From contig CAZHDY010000002.1 in the NCBI GenBank assembly GCA_964531025.1, positions 213,859 through 277,858 on the forward strand: 64,000 nucleotides of DNA, in the 5' to 3' direction. Position numbers and translations under genes: made by a program. The stretch comes from CALMEC01 sp964531025. Lineage in GTDB: Bacteria > Actinomycetota > Thermoleophilia > Miltoncostaeales > Miltoncostaeaceae. The notes beneath the pieces are model-generated. The model was not told the origin of the DNA, did no database searches, and saw nothing but the letters and a program-made list of their open reading frames with translations. This document shows positions 54,444-64,000 of the stretch, one piece after another (positions within the stretch are counted from its first letter, which is position 1; each line of letters begins with the position of its first letter).

Positions 54444-55142
54444 ATGGTCGCCGAGATCCGCACCCGGCAACGCGCCGGGAGGATGCCGGTCATCGCGGAG
54501 GTCAAGGTGCGCTCGCCGAAGGAGGGTCCGCTCCTGCGCGGACGTGATCCGGGTGCGCTGGCGGAGGCCTACGCGGCGGCCGGCGCGGCCGGCGTCTCGG
54601 TCGTGACCGAGCCCCACGACTTCGGGGGCTCGCTCGACATCATCCGGCGGGTCCGGGAGGTCACCCACCTCCCCATCCTCCGCAAGGACTTCCCGCAGTC
54701 GCAGGCCGACCTGGACGACACGCTGGACGCCGGAGCCCAGGTGCTCCTCCTCACGGTCAAGATGCTCGATCCGGACGGCTTCGCCGACCTTCACGCCTCT
54801 GCACTCGCATCCGGCCTCGAGACCCTGGTCGAGGTCAATACCGTCGATGACATCGCCCGCCTCCGCGAGATGGACATCACGCCCAGCATCATCGGCATCA
54901 ACAACCGCGACATCGCGATCGGCGAGACGGACGACGGCGATGTCGGACTGACGGAAAGCCTGGCGCGGTCCATTCCCGAGGGCGCGCCCCTGCTCAGCGA
55001 GAGCGCCATCCACGGCGCGGACGACGCGCGCCGCGCCCGTGATGCGGGGGCCGACGCGGTCCTGGTGGGCACCGCGATCCTCCTGGCCGACGATCCCGCG
55101 GCGAAGGTGCGTGAGCTGGTCGAGGTCGGCTGGAACCGGTGA
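54444..55142 (+). CDS. trpC: Indole-3-glycerol phosphate synthase
   Basis: Ring closure of CdRP to indole-glycerol phosphate. TIM barrel with catalytic lysines and glutamates in PVIAEVKVRSPKEG, PILRKDF, TLVEVN and IGINNRD, and phosphate site LLSESAI...VLVGTAIL. Starts MVAEIRTRQRAGRMP, so it lacks about 30 residues of the N-terminal helix seen in most members (232 aa against about 255-270). 10 bp after trpD; trpF overlaps its last four bases. Confidence 0.92.
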   Translation: MVAEIRTRQRAGRMPVIAEVKVRSPKEGPLLRGRDPGALAEAYAAAGAAGVSVVTEPHDFGGSLDIIRRVREVTHLPILRKDFPQSQADLDDTLDAGAQVLLLTVKMLDPDGFADLHASALASGLETLVEVNTVDDIARLREMDITPSIIGINNRDIAIGETDDGDVGLTESLARSIPEGAPLLSESAIHGADDARRARDAGADAVLVGTAILLADDPAAKVRELVEVGWNR

Positions 55143-55804
55143 CGCTGGTCAAGATCTGCGGCATCACGCATGCCGACGACGCCGCCGCGGCCGTGCGCGC
55201 GGGTGCCGACCGCCTCGGCTTCGTGGTCGAGTACCCGCTCCCGGTGCCCTGGAACCTCAGCATCGACACCGCCGCTGAACTGATGGCGGGCGTGCCGGAT
55301 CACGTCGCCACCGTCGCGGTGGTCGGCGGCAACACGGACACCCTCCTCGAGATCGCCCGGCGCACCCGTCCGACCATGATGCAGCTTCACGCCGACGAGC
55401 CCCCGGACGTGGTCGAGGCGATCGCCGCGGCCGGCATGCCCGTGCTGAAGGCGCTCCGCGCGCACACCGGCGAGCCCATCGGCGTTGCCGCCGACTGGAT
55501 CGCCACCGCGCGCCGCTACACCGATGCCGGTGCCACCGAGATCCTTCTGGACTCCCACAGCGCCGAACGGCCCGCGGGGACCGGGCATGCCTTCGACTGG
55601 AAGATCGCCGCGGCCGTCGTCGGGGCAATCGCGGCGCCCGTGGTCCTGGCCGGGGGGCTGACGCCCGAGAACGTGGCCCAGGCGATCGCGGCGGTCCGTC
55701 CCGCCTGCGTGGACGTGATCACCGGGGTCTCGGCGAACGGTGACCGCAAGAGCCCCGAGCTGATGGAGGCGTTCGTCCGGCGGGTCCGGGACGGGTCCGA
55801 CTGA
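55139..55804 (+). CDS. trpF: Phosphoribosylanthranilate isomerase
   Basis: Amadori rearrangement of PRA to CdRP. 221-aa TIM barrel with the general-base cysteine in VKICGIT and general-acid aspartate in ILLDSHS; closing strands VVLAGGLTPENVAQAI and CVDVITGVS. GTG start overlaps the trpC stop (GTGA). The pathway order PRA isomerase then IGP synthase matches the gene set here; trpA/trpB/trpE are not in the window. Confidence 0.93.
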   Translation: MTLVKICGITHADDAAAAVRAGADRLGFVVEYPLPVPWNLSIDTAAELMAGVPDHVATVAVVGGNTDTLLEIARRTRPTMMQLHADEPPDVVEAIAAAGMPVLKALRAHTGEPIGVAADWIATARRYTDAGATEILLDSHSAERPAGTGHAFDWKIAAAVVGAIAAPVVLAGGLTPENVAQAIAAVRPACVDVITGVSANGDRKSPELMEAFVRRVRDGSD

Positions 55805-55864
55805 TCCGATCGCCGGGTCGTGTGCGCGGTCCGTGGATCCCACCGCGGCGACCGGCACCGGCTG

Positions 55865-55870
55865 TAGTGT
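55865..55870 (+). promoter_or_regulatory. Candidate -10 element, leaderless recQ transcript
   Basis: TAGTGT (TANNNT) ends 8 nt before the GTG at 55879; no ribosome-binding site. Confidence 0.4.
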
Positions 55871-55878
55871 GAATCGAC

Positions 55879-57774
<1,896 letters not shown>

Positions 57775-57803
57775 CCGGATGACGTCGCGGGGTTCCGCCG
57801 CCT

Positions 57804-57848
57804 CCGCTGCGGGCCGATGCGTCATGGTGAGCGTCGGTCCCGCAGCGG
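57804..57848. terminator. Bidirectional hairpin between recQ and the collagen-like gene
   Basis: CCGCTGCGGG/CCCGCAGCGG outer 10-bp stem with an inner CCGATGC/GCGTCGG stem, in the gap between convergent genes. Confidence 0.6.
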
Positions 57849-57864
57849 TCCCCGGCGGTCAGGC

Positions 57865-58683
57865 CTACATGTTGAGCGCGTTGACCTGGATCGCGGTCAT
57901 CTTGGGCGACGAGAACTCCCCGGCGGTCACGTTCGACCGGCAGTCCAGGCGGATGGCCCCCGCGGACGCGAGGGCGACGCCGCCGGTGGTGGTGAGGATC
58001 TGGCGCTCACCCGGCTGGCCGTCCTGCGCGAGCACGACCATGAGTGTCTCCGCGAAGGGTTGTCCGGCGGAGAGCCGGCAGTCGACCTGGGCCAGACCGA
58101 CCCCACCGTTGTGGTTGGCCGCCGCGGCCGCGGTCACGACGTACCTGCCGGCGGGAACGCTCGTCGATCCGACGACCACATACTGGCCGGCCGGTGACGA
58201 GAAGGGCACGGAACCGCTCCCGTCCACCACCCATCCGGTCGCCGCACCGGGAGTTCCTGCATCGCCCTTCGGACCCTGGGCCCCCTGCGCTCCGCGCGCT
58301 CCCTGAGCGCCTCGCGGCCCTGTGGCGCCCCGGGCACCACGTGGACCCTGCGCCCCGCGCGGTCCACCGACCCGGGCCAGTGCCCGTCGCACGACCGGGT
58401 GAAGGTCCGCCGTGGTGATCGATCCGTTGACGATCCGGGGACCGTTCACGCTGTTCGGCCCGATGTCCGGCAGGCGCACCTGGCCGTTCTTGATCTTCGC
58501 AGAGGTGACGGCGTTGTTGGCCAGGTCGACCGTCTTCACCTCGCCGTTCTTGATGTGTCCACTCCGCACCTGGTTGAGCGCGACACCCGCGTACGCGCCT
58601 CCACCGAGCGAAACGAACAACGCCGCACCCGCCACCACCATCGACGGCGACGGCAGCCGCCATCCCCTGGATCGTCCGCCCAT
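57865..58683 (-). CDS. Exported collagen-like repeat protein
   Basis: 272 aa. N-terminal signal anchor (SMVVAGAALFVSLGGGAYAG), then a repeat region of short beta units (SGHIKNGEVKTVDLANNAV, SAKIKNGQVRLPDIGPNSV, VNGPRIVNGSITTADL), about 13 Gly-X-Y triplets (GPRGAQGPRGARGATGPRG onward to GDAGTPG), and a C-terminal beta-rich domain of about 110 residues. This domain order is a recurrent one in Thermoleophilia surface proteins, as far as I know. ATG 58683 has GAGGAG 5 nt upstream. Likely a trimeric surface fibre. Confidence 0.85.
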   Translation of the reverse strand: MGGRSRGWRLPSPSMVVAGAALFVSLGGGAYAGVALNQVRSGHIKNGEVKTVDLANNAVTSAKIKNGQVRLPDIGPNSVNGPRIVNGSITTADLHPVVRRALARVGGPRGAQGPRGARGATGPRGAQGARGAQGAQGPKGDAGTPGAATGWVVDGSGSVPFSSPAGQYVVVGSTSVPAGRYVVTAAAAANHNGGVGLAQVDCRLSAGQPFAETLMVVLAQDGQPGERQILTTTGGVALASAGAIRLDCRSNVTAGEFSSPKMTAIQVNALNM

Positions 58684-58775
58684 CACAGCTCCTCTCGGTT
58701 GATGATGTGCGGACGATACGCCCGATCGCCGACGCCATGAGCGCCCTGCAGCCGTCGCGCAGGCCAGCTCGCTGT

Positions 58776-58891
58776 CAACGCCGGTGCCAGGCACTTAACA
58801 AATGCGCGCCAAACGGCACGAGTAGGTTATCCCTGCATATCAGCAGTTTCTACGGATCACTCTCGTCGTTGGCAACGCCGGTGCCTGGCAC
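58776..58891. repeat. Pair of REP-like palindromes, GTGCC(A/T)GGCAC
   Basis: CAACGCCGGTGCCAGGCAC at 58776-58794 and CAACGCCGGTGCCTGGCAC at 58873-58891, direct copies 97 bp apart apart from the palindrome centre. The DNA between is clearly less GC-rich than the surroundings. The gap 58684-58976 shows nothing else. Confidence 0.75.
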
Positions 58892-58976
58892 CTGTGTTGA
58901 CACGGGCCGGCCAGCCCGGGAGCCGGGACCGCCATCTCGTCCGTGTACGCGCGGTCGAGTCGACCGGCGCCACCCC

Positions 58977-59792
58977 TTAGCCGACCGGCCGTGACGGGTC
59001 GGTGATCCATCCGCTCCACGAGCCCGGGTAGAGCGCGGCGGCAACGCCGATCTCGTGCAGCGCCAGGATCGTGTGCGCCGCGGTGACCCCCGACCCGCAG
59101 TAGACGACGACGGGTCGGTCGTCCGTGATGACGGTCGCGAACTGCGCGCGCAGCGTCTCCTCGTCCAGGAAGCATCCGTCCTCGTCGACGTTGAGCGTGG
59201 TGGGCCGGTTCACCGCACCGGGGATGTGACCGGCCACGGGATCCACGGGCTCGACCTCACCGCGGTAGCGCTCGGGGGCGCGGACGTCGATGAGGGTCAT
59301 CCCCTCGCCGTCCGCAAGGAGCGCGCTCGCCGACACCGTCGCCATCTCATGCCCGTGCGGGGAGACATCGCCCTCCTCGGGACGTGGCACGTCGACGGAC
59401 GTCGGCAATCCGGCAGCGATCCATGCCGCGTACCCGCCGTCGAGAACACGCACGTCCTCGACGCCGACGTGGCGGAAGAGCCACCACGCGCGCGCTGCGA
59501 CGAGTGAGGGACCGTCGTCGTACACGACCACGCTCGTGCCCTGCGATACACCCGCCCGGCGCAGGGCGGTGATGGGGATCTCCGGATCCGGCAGCGGATG
59601 GCGACCGCCCTCCCCGGGCGGTCCGGCGAGCTCGGTGTCGAGATCGACGTAGACCGCGCCGGGGATGTGACCGCGCCCATATTCCTCGCGTCCGGGTGGA
59701 CCGCCGAGTGACCAGCGGACGTCGATGACGACGATGTCGTGACCCGCCTCGCGCGCGATCTGGAGAGCGGCGGGCGTGATGAGAGCGGACAC
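58977..59792 (-). CDS. Rhodanese-type sulfurtransferase
   Basis: 271 aa, two rhodanese domains. The N-terminal domain is inactive (no cysteine at the active loop, SVVVYDDGPSLVAARAW); the C-terminal domain has the catalytic C232 in VVVYCGSGVTAAH, the six-residue CGSGVT loop of thiosulfate/mercaptopyruvate sulfurtransferases. GTG 59792 is preceded by GGGAG at 5 nt. Sulfur donor (thiosulfate or mercaptopyruvate) not determinable. Confidence 0.92.
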   Translation of the reverse strand: MSALITPAALQIAREAGHDIVVIDVRWSLGGPPGREEYGRGHIPGAVYVDLDTELAGPPGEGGRHPLPDPEIPITALRRAGVSQGTSVVVYDDGPSLVAARAWWLFRHVGVEDVRVLDGGYAAWIAAGLPTSVDVPRPEEGDVSPHGHEMATVSASALLADGEGMTLIDVRAPERYRGEVEPVDPVAGHIPGAVNRPTTLNVDEDGCFLDEETLRAQFATVITDDRPVVVYCGSGVTAAHTILALHEIGVAAALYPGSWSGWITDPSRPVG

Positions 59793-59882
59793 AGGATCTC
59801 CCGGGACGTGGCTGGGGTCGCGCCGGCTGCCGGCTCGTGGACGTACACCCACGGCGGATCGGGCTCGGCGGACCTCAGCCTG

Positions 59883-61334
59883 TCAGACGCCCGCCTCGCA
59901 GGGGAAGCGCCCCTTCTTGACCGCGCGTTGCAGGGCCTCGTAATCGCGTTCCGAGACGTCCGCATAGTCCCGGGCCCACTTCGCCGTGGCCTCGGCGAAG
60001 GCCGTCGAGCGACCGATGTAGCCCTGGATCAGGTAGCCCGCTGCGGCCGACTGGGCATGGGCGCGCGCAAGGAGTCCGGCACAGAGTTCGGCGTAGCGCG
60101 TGAAGTCGGTCGGGTCGGTCAGGGTGGACGGTTCGATCGATCCCTTCATGTCGCGGAACTGACGCCAGTAGTAGTCGACGGGACGTCGTGCGTTGCCGTG
60201 CGGATCCCAGCCGGCCACCCAGCCCAGGAACGGATCGGAGTGCGCCTGGAGCACACGCTGCGCGGCGACCACCCGATGCCCCTGCGTGAAGGCGGCGCGA
60301 ACGCTGGGAATGCGCCGGGGACGGCCTCCGAAACTGTTCAACACCGACTCCTGCGCCTCCTTGGCCTGGAGGAAGAGCACCTCCTGCCCCTGGGTCGTGA
60401 GAGCGATCAGATAGCAGCGGGTACCGACGCTGCCGACCCCGACGACGCGGAGTACGAAGTCGACGACCCGGTACTGCCCGAGGAAGAAACCGACGTCCTC
60501 ACGCACGGTGCCGCGGTACTCGTCGAAGAGGTCGACGAGCTCACCGCGCGTCACATGTCCCTCGGGGGCATGACGCAGGATCGGCGGCTGGTCGATGATC
60601 ACCGGGGTACCGTCGCTGATGCCGATCTCGATCTTCGAGAGCACCTGCATCGAGGTTCGCTTGGTGGCCTTGCGGATGGCGTTCTCGGCCACCTGGCCCA
60701 TCTGCTTCATTACCGCCGACGAGTCGACGGTGAAGTAGAACCGGTCCATGGGTGATGTCTCCATCAACCCGCTGATGACGACACCGTAGGCATGGACGCC
60801 GGCGACGGTGGCCTCCTCACACTGTTCCTCACTGAGACCCGCTGAGCGCCCACCGATGTGGATGCTCGCGGCCATGCGCCGGACATCCCATTCCCACGGC
60901 GCGATTGCGGCCTCGTCGAAGTCGTTCAGGTCGAAGACCAGCTCGCGCTCCGGTGTCGCATAGAAGCCGAAGTTCGAGATGTGCGCGTCACCGCACGCGA
61001 TGACGTCCACGTGCGTACCGGGGGCGTCGCGCAGGTCGGCCGCCATCACACCGGCCGTCCCCCGGTAGTAGGCGAACGGCGACTGGAGCATGCGTCCGAT
61101 GCGGACCGGGATGAGATCCGGCAGACGCGTCTCGTGCTGCTTCTCCAGGATCGCGAGGGGATCACGGTCCTTCGGGAGGACGAGCTTCGCCTGCTCGGAG
61201 CGCGGGAACCGATTACGGAGGCGCTTACCGACCGGAGGGGAGGGCTCCGAATGGATGTGCTCCCATGTGGTCGACGGCGTCTTTGCGCGTTTCTTCGACG
61301 TGGTCTTCGGCACCGGGCCTCCCGGGGTTGTCAT
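59883..61334 (-). CDS. DUF2252 protein
   Basis: 483 aa. Kinase-like-fold family of unknown function. Characteristic stretches: RMLQSPFAYYRGTAGVMAAD, CGDAHISNFGFYATPERELV, FDLNDFDEAAIAPWEWDVRR and the C-terminal LAGRLARAHAQSA-like helix (LLARAHAQSAAAGYLIQGY). The CGDAHxxNFG and DLNDFDE motifs look like the catalytic loop and metal-binding segment of an aminoglycoside-phosphotransferase-like fold. Basic N-terminus. ATG overlaps the stop of the small upstream gene by 4 bp. Confidence 0.88.
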   Translation of the reverse strand: MTTPGGPVPKTTSKKRAKTPSTTWEHIHSEPSPPVGKRLRNRFPRSEQAKLVLPKDRDPLAILEKQHETRLPDLIPVRIGRMLQSPFAYYRGTAGVMAADLRDAPGTHVDVIACGDAHISNFGFYATPERELVFDLNDFDEAAIAPWEWDVRRMAASIHIGGRSAGLSEEQCEEATVAGVHAYGVVISGLMETSPMDRFYFTVDSSAVMKQMGQVAENAIRKATKRTSMQVLSKIEIGISDGTPVIIDQPPILRHAPEGHVTRGELVDLFDEYRGTVREDVGFFLGQYRVVDFVLRVVGVGSVGTRCYLIALTTQGQEVLFLQAKEAQESVLNSFGGRPRRIPSVRAAFTQGHRVVAAQRVLQAHSDPFLGWVAGWDPHGNARRPVDYYWRQFRDMKGSIEPSTLTDPTDFTRYAELCAGLLARAHAQSAAAGYLIQGYIGRSTAFAEATAKWARDYADVSERDYEALQRAVKKGRFPCEAGV

Positions 61335-61612
61335 GAATCGGTCTCGTCACGCGGGGGAAGAGCATCGGGCCCCTCGACCGCCACCGGACCGTACCGTGCG
61401 ATGGCGTTCATGAGGAACGTCTCACGGATGATCTCGCGAACCAGCTCGGCGCGTTCGTCCCGTGACATCTCCTCCAGCTGGCACACCTGCTCCGCCGATA
61501 CCTCCACGTCGGTCACGTCACTCAGTGCGCGCAGAGGATCGTCGATGACGGCGTCGCGGAACCGCTCGTCCGCCACCACCCGGGTCCAGAACCGCGTTTT
61601 CTGACCGTCCAT
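61331..61612 (-). CDS. Small acidic protein, paralogue A, coupled to DUF2252
   Basis: 93 aa, function unknown. Core FWTRVVADERFRDAVIDDPL, then RALSDVTDVEVSAEQVCQL and EEMSRDERAELVREIIRETF. Shares about 50-60% identity by eye with the product at 61837. The VVAD-F-AVIDDP-RAL...LEEM pattern recalls the N-terminal leader of Os1348/NHLP-type peptide precursors, but there is no obvious core peptide. ATG 61612; stop overlaps the DUF2252 start, so the two are co-translated. Confidence 0.7.
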   Translation of the reverse strand: MDGQKTRFWTRVVADERFRDAVIDDPLRALSDVTDVEVSAEQVCQLEEMSRDERAELVREIIRETFLMNAIARYGPVAVEGPDALPPRDETDS

Positions 61613-61836
61613 CGGTCCCCGTTTCGGTGATACACGCACCCTACCGCGGCGTCCGCATCCCCGAATGGTGTCCGTACAGGAGGTCCCCGACGGCAAGCCG
61701 TCCCCCACCCGCGTGCCCGGTACCCGACGGGGAACGCATCGCGGAGGATCAGGTCGCTTCACAGGGAGGATTCGCAGCGCCCAACCGACGCGCGTCTGGC
61801 TCTCCTGACGGCGACGCCCCGATGCCGGCCGACACG

Positions 61837-62160
61837 TCAGTCGGCGTCGGAGCCGTCCTCCTCGTCCTCGGGATCCCGGCGAAGTTCCGGAGGCAGTTCT
61901 CCCCCGGCACCGAGGAGACCGCTTTCGGCGAGCTCGCCGTAGCGCGACGACGCCCCCTGGATGAAGGCCTCCCGGACGATTCCGCGGACGAACTCCGTCC
62001 GCTCGTCCCGTGACATCTCCTCCAGCTGACGCACCTGTTCCGTCGACACATCGACATCCGGGGCGTCGCTGAGCGCCCGGAGCGGATCGTCGATCACGGC
62101 CTCGGCGAAGGCCGCGTCGGCCACCACCCTTGTCCAGAATGGGGTTCTCCCTGCGTTCAT
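61837..62160 (-). CDS. Small acidic protein, paralogue B
   Basis: 107 aa. MNAGRTPFWTRVVADAAFAE, AVIDDPLRALSDAPDVDVST, EQVRQLEEMSRDERTEFVRG and a Pro/Glu/Asp-rich tail ending GSDAD. Tandem paralogue of the 61331 gene, 224 bp upstream of it on the same strand. The open frame extends to 62259 but that part overlaps a REP-like palindrome and is not conserved in the other copy, so ATG 62160 is used. Function unknown. Confidence 0.68.
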   Translation of the reverse strand: MNAGRTPFWTRVVADAAFAEAVIDDPLRALSDAPDVDVSTEQVRQLEEMSRDERTEFVRGIVREAFIQGASSRYGELAESGLLGAGGELPPELRRDPEDEEDGSDAD

Positions 62161-62248
62161 GTCGGCCCTTTCTGACGACGCACCCACCCTACCGCGCCCG
62201 GCTGTCCGGCCGGTCTGCCCAGGACGGATCCGCCCGGTGGAAAGCCTG

Positions 62249-62357
62249 GTGTCTGACACAAAACTTTCCGGGCTTCTCTCCGCAACGCGAGAAACCTTGT
62301 GGATACCAGGTGATTCGTCGCCATTCGGACGTCACCGTCACGTCCGGTGTCTGACAC
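62249..62357. repeat. Pair of REP-like palindromes, GTGTCTGACAC
   Basis: GTGTCTGACAC at 62249-62259 and 62347-62357, same orientation, 98 bp apart, each followed by a CTTTCC-containing segment. The DNA between is AT-richer than average. The 348-bp gap 62161-62508 holds this pair and the atpC terminator; nothing else is recognised. Confidence 0.7.
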
Positions 62358-62456
62358 GGGGCTTTCCCGAGGATGCCTACGCCGTCCGTCGCCTCCCGAC
62401 GCACAACATCCACCGCTCCTGACCGCGCACCCATCCATCGGTCGCCCGGAAATGAC

Positions 62457-62480
62457 GAGGGGCCGCGTGAGCGGCCCCTC
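62457..62480 (-). terminator. Terminator of the ATP synthase operon
   Basis: GAGGGGCCGC/GCGGCCCCTC, 10-bp stem with a 4-nt loop, 28 bp beyond the atpC stop, the expected end of the atp transcript. Confidence 0.8.
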
Positions 62481-62508
62481 GATTAAACGGCTATCCGTTC
62501 AGCACGAA

Positions 62509-62949
62509 CTACTTGGCGCCGTACTTCTCGATCACGCGCAGGCGGTTCTTGTTGCGGCGGACACGGTTTTCGGCGGCGATGCGCAGCGCGGTGTCATCGC
62601 CGGCCTCGGCGAGAGCCGCTTCAGCGGCCTGCACACCGGTCTCGGCGCGGGCACGGTCGATGTCGCCCACGTTCTCGGCCTGGGCGACCATGATGAGGAC
62701 GTGGTCGGTCTCGACCGAGAGGTAGCCCTCCGTCGTGGCGAAGACCACCGTGGTCTCGTCGTCGACCTTGAGCCGGATGTCGCCGGTGCGAAGCTGCGCG
62801 ATGAGCGGAGCGTGGCGCGGCATGATGCCGACCTCGCCGCCGACGCTCGGAGCGACGACCATGCGGACGTTACCCTCGTACACCGACCCCACCGGGGTGA
62901 GTATCCGCACCGCGAGGGTGCGGACATCCGCTGAGACAGCGGTGCTCAC
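62509..62949 (-). CDS. atpC: ATP synthase epsilon subunit
   Basis: Central-stalk subunit of F1 that regulates hydrolysis. 146 aa: N-terminal beta sandwich (VRILTPVGSVYEGNVRMVVA, GEVGIMPRHAPLIAQLRTGD, EGYLSVETDHVLIMV) and C-terminal helical hairpin (DIDRARAETGVQAAEAALAE). ATG 62949 overlaps the atpD stop by 4 bp. Last gene of the atp operon. Confidence 0.96.
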   Translation of the reverse strand: MSTAVSADVRTLAVRILTPVGSVYEGNVRMVVAPSVGGEVGIMPRHAPLIAQLRTGDIRLKVDDETTVVFATTEGYLSVETDHVLIMVAQAENVGDIDRARAETGVQAAEAALAEAGDDTALRIAAENRVRRNKNRLRVIEKYGAK

Positions 62950-64000
62950 GCGGTCGCCTCCGCCTTCAGCGTCTCCGCCTTGGCGAGGACGTCGTCGATG
63001 CCGCCGACCATGTAGAACGCGGCCTCCGGGATGTCGTCGTGCTTGCCCTCGACGACCTCCTTGAAGCTGCGAACGGTGTCGGCGAGCGAGACGTACTTAC
63101 CGGACATGCCGGTGAAGGCCTCGGCGACGTGGAACGGCTGCGACAGGAAGCGCTCGATTTTACGTGCGCGGGACACGATGACCTTCTGCTCGTCGGTGAG
63201 CTCGTCCACACCGAGGATGGCGATGATGTCCTGCAGGTCCTTGTAGGTCTGGAGGATCTCCTGCACCTGGGTGGCGACCTCGTAGTGCTCCTCACCCACG
63301 ACCTGGGGTGACAGGGCGCGGCTGGTGGAGTCGAGCGGGTCGACGGCCGGGTAGATGCCCTTCTCGGAGATGGCGCGGTTCAGCACCGTGGTGGCGTCGA
63401 GGTGCGCGAAGCTGGCGGCCGGAGCCGGGTCGGTCAGGTCGTCCGCGGGCACGTAGATGGCTTGCACCGAGGTGACCGAACCCTTGCGGGTCGAGGTGAT
63501 CCGCTCCTGCAGGTCACCCATCTCGGTGGCCAGCGTCGGCTGGTAACCCACGGCGGACGGCATGCGGCCGAGAAGCGCGGAGACCTCGGAGCCGGCCTGC
63601 ACGAACCGGAAGATGTTGTCGATGAACAGGAGGACGTCCTGACCACCCTCGTCACGGAAGTACTCGGCCATGGTGAGACCCGTCAGAGCGACGCGAAGAC
63701 GTGATCCGGGGGGCTCGTTCATCTGACCGTAGACCAGCGCGGTCTTGTCGATGACGCCCGACTCGGTCATCTCGAGCCAGAGGTCGTTGCCCTCACGCGT
63801 ACGCTCACCCACGCCGGCGAACACGGACAGACCGCCGTGCTCCTTCGCCAGGTTCGCGATGAGCTCCTGGATGAGCACCGTCTTGCCGACGCCGGCTCCA
63901 CCGAAGAGGCCGATCTTTCCACCCTTCACGTACGGGGCGAGGAGATCGACGACCTTGATGCCGGTCTCGAAGACCTGCTCCGTCGGGTCGAGCTGGTCGA
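62946..64000 (-). CDS. atpD: ATP synthase beta subunit, 5' end cut by window edge
   Basis: Catalytic F1 subunit. The visible 350 residues run from LDPTEQVFETGIKVVDLLAP to the C-terminus and include Walker A GGAGVGKT, the DELSEED-equivalent region (ELTDEQKVIVSRARKIERFL) and LFIDNIFRFVQAGSEVSALL. The frame stays open through the window end; an internal ATG at 63929 is not the real start. The missing part is about 130 N-terminal residues. Confidence 0.97.
   Translation of the reverse strand, partial: DQLDPTEQVFETGIKVVDLLAPYVKGGKIGLFGGAGVGKTVLIQELIANLAKEHGGLSVFAGVGERTREGNDLWLEMTESGVIDKTALVYGQMNEPPGSRLRVALTGLTMAEYFRDEGGQDVLLFIDNIFRFVQAGSEVSALLGRMPSAVGYQPTLATEMGDLQERITSTRKGSVTSVQAIYVPADDLTDPAPAASFAHLDATTVLNRAISEKGIYPAVDPLDSTSRALSPQVVGEEHYEVATQVQEILQTYKDLQDIIAILGVDELTDEQKVIVSRARKIERFLSQPFHVAEAFTGMSGKYVSLADTVRSFKEVVEGKHDDIPEAAFYMVGGIDDVLAKAETLKAEATA

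Overview
The window is a contiguous piece of a high-GC bacterial chromosome with dense, ordinary codon use and no prophage, plasmid or CRISPR signature. Gene content (MreBCD-PBP2-RodA, DUF697 protein, ClpX/ClpP/Tig, DhnA-type class I aldolase, short 6-phosphogluconate dehydrogenase, collagen-like surface protein with a signal anchor, many GTG/TTG starts and apparently leaderless genes) suggests Actinomycetota. The class Thermoleophilia (Solirubrobacterales-like) is my best guess; that is an inference, and no rRNA gene is present to fix it. A near-perfect parS site at 45383 and the ATP synthase genes at the right edge suggest the region is not far from the replication origin.

Layout. 1-13.2 kb (mostly minus strand): rpmA-rplU, a membrane diguanylate cyclase, RNase G/E and a DUF697 protein, then the cell-shape cluster mreB-mreC-mreD-mrdA-rodA, preceded by ndk-maf, a zinc-ribbon membrane protein and folC. 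13.2-23.3 kb: valS, a tandem hairpin-repeat array, thiolase, acyl-CoA dehydrogenase with a divergent TetR regulator, then clpX-clpP-tig behind tRNA-Leu(TAG) and tRNA-His(GTG). 23.4-29.7 kb: a zinc alcohol dehydrogenase coupled to an epoxide-hydrolase-like protein, the methionine ABC importer metNIQ, and a class I fructose-bisphosphate aldolase. 29.8-34.3 kb (plus): an AAA+ protein with degenerate catalytic motifs, then pgi and gnd. 34.4-47.4 kb: MarR plus MFS exporter, a SEC-C protein, a stand-alone LigD-type polymerase, a DsbA-like protein, GNAT, Kup, cupin, YihY, a STAS protein, a RibD-like reductase and pgl. 47.5-52.8 kb: a YcaQ-like wHTH protein, a two-gene nucleotidyltransferase module, an acetoacetate-decarboxylase-like gene divergent from a LacI regulator with two matching operators, and a luciferase-like monooxygenase. 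52.9-64 kb: a stand-alone RAM-domain protein, trpD-trpC-trpF, recQ, the collagen-like protein, a rhodanese, DUF2252 with two small paralogous genes, and atpC-atpD (atpD cut by the window edge).

How the genes fit together. Central sugar metabolism is spread over the window (pgi, gnd, pgl, fbaB). Thiolase plus acyl-CoA dehydrogenase point to fatty-acid or acyl-CoA degradation, probably under the TetR protein. MreBCD-PBP2-RodA is the elongasome. Most of this is housekeeping. The less ordinary material is intergenic and small: a dispersed family of inverted-repeat elements sitting at gene 3' ends (13247, 40690, 47434, 53193), a tandem hairpin array (16016-16317), two pairs of palindromes each spaced 97-98 bp, a parS site, the paralogous small proteins next to DUF2252, the nucleotidyltransferase pair, and a recurring TANNNT-to-start-codon arrangement typical of leaderless transcripts. 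I did not find a clear large undescribed system; those items are the best candidates for something new.
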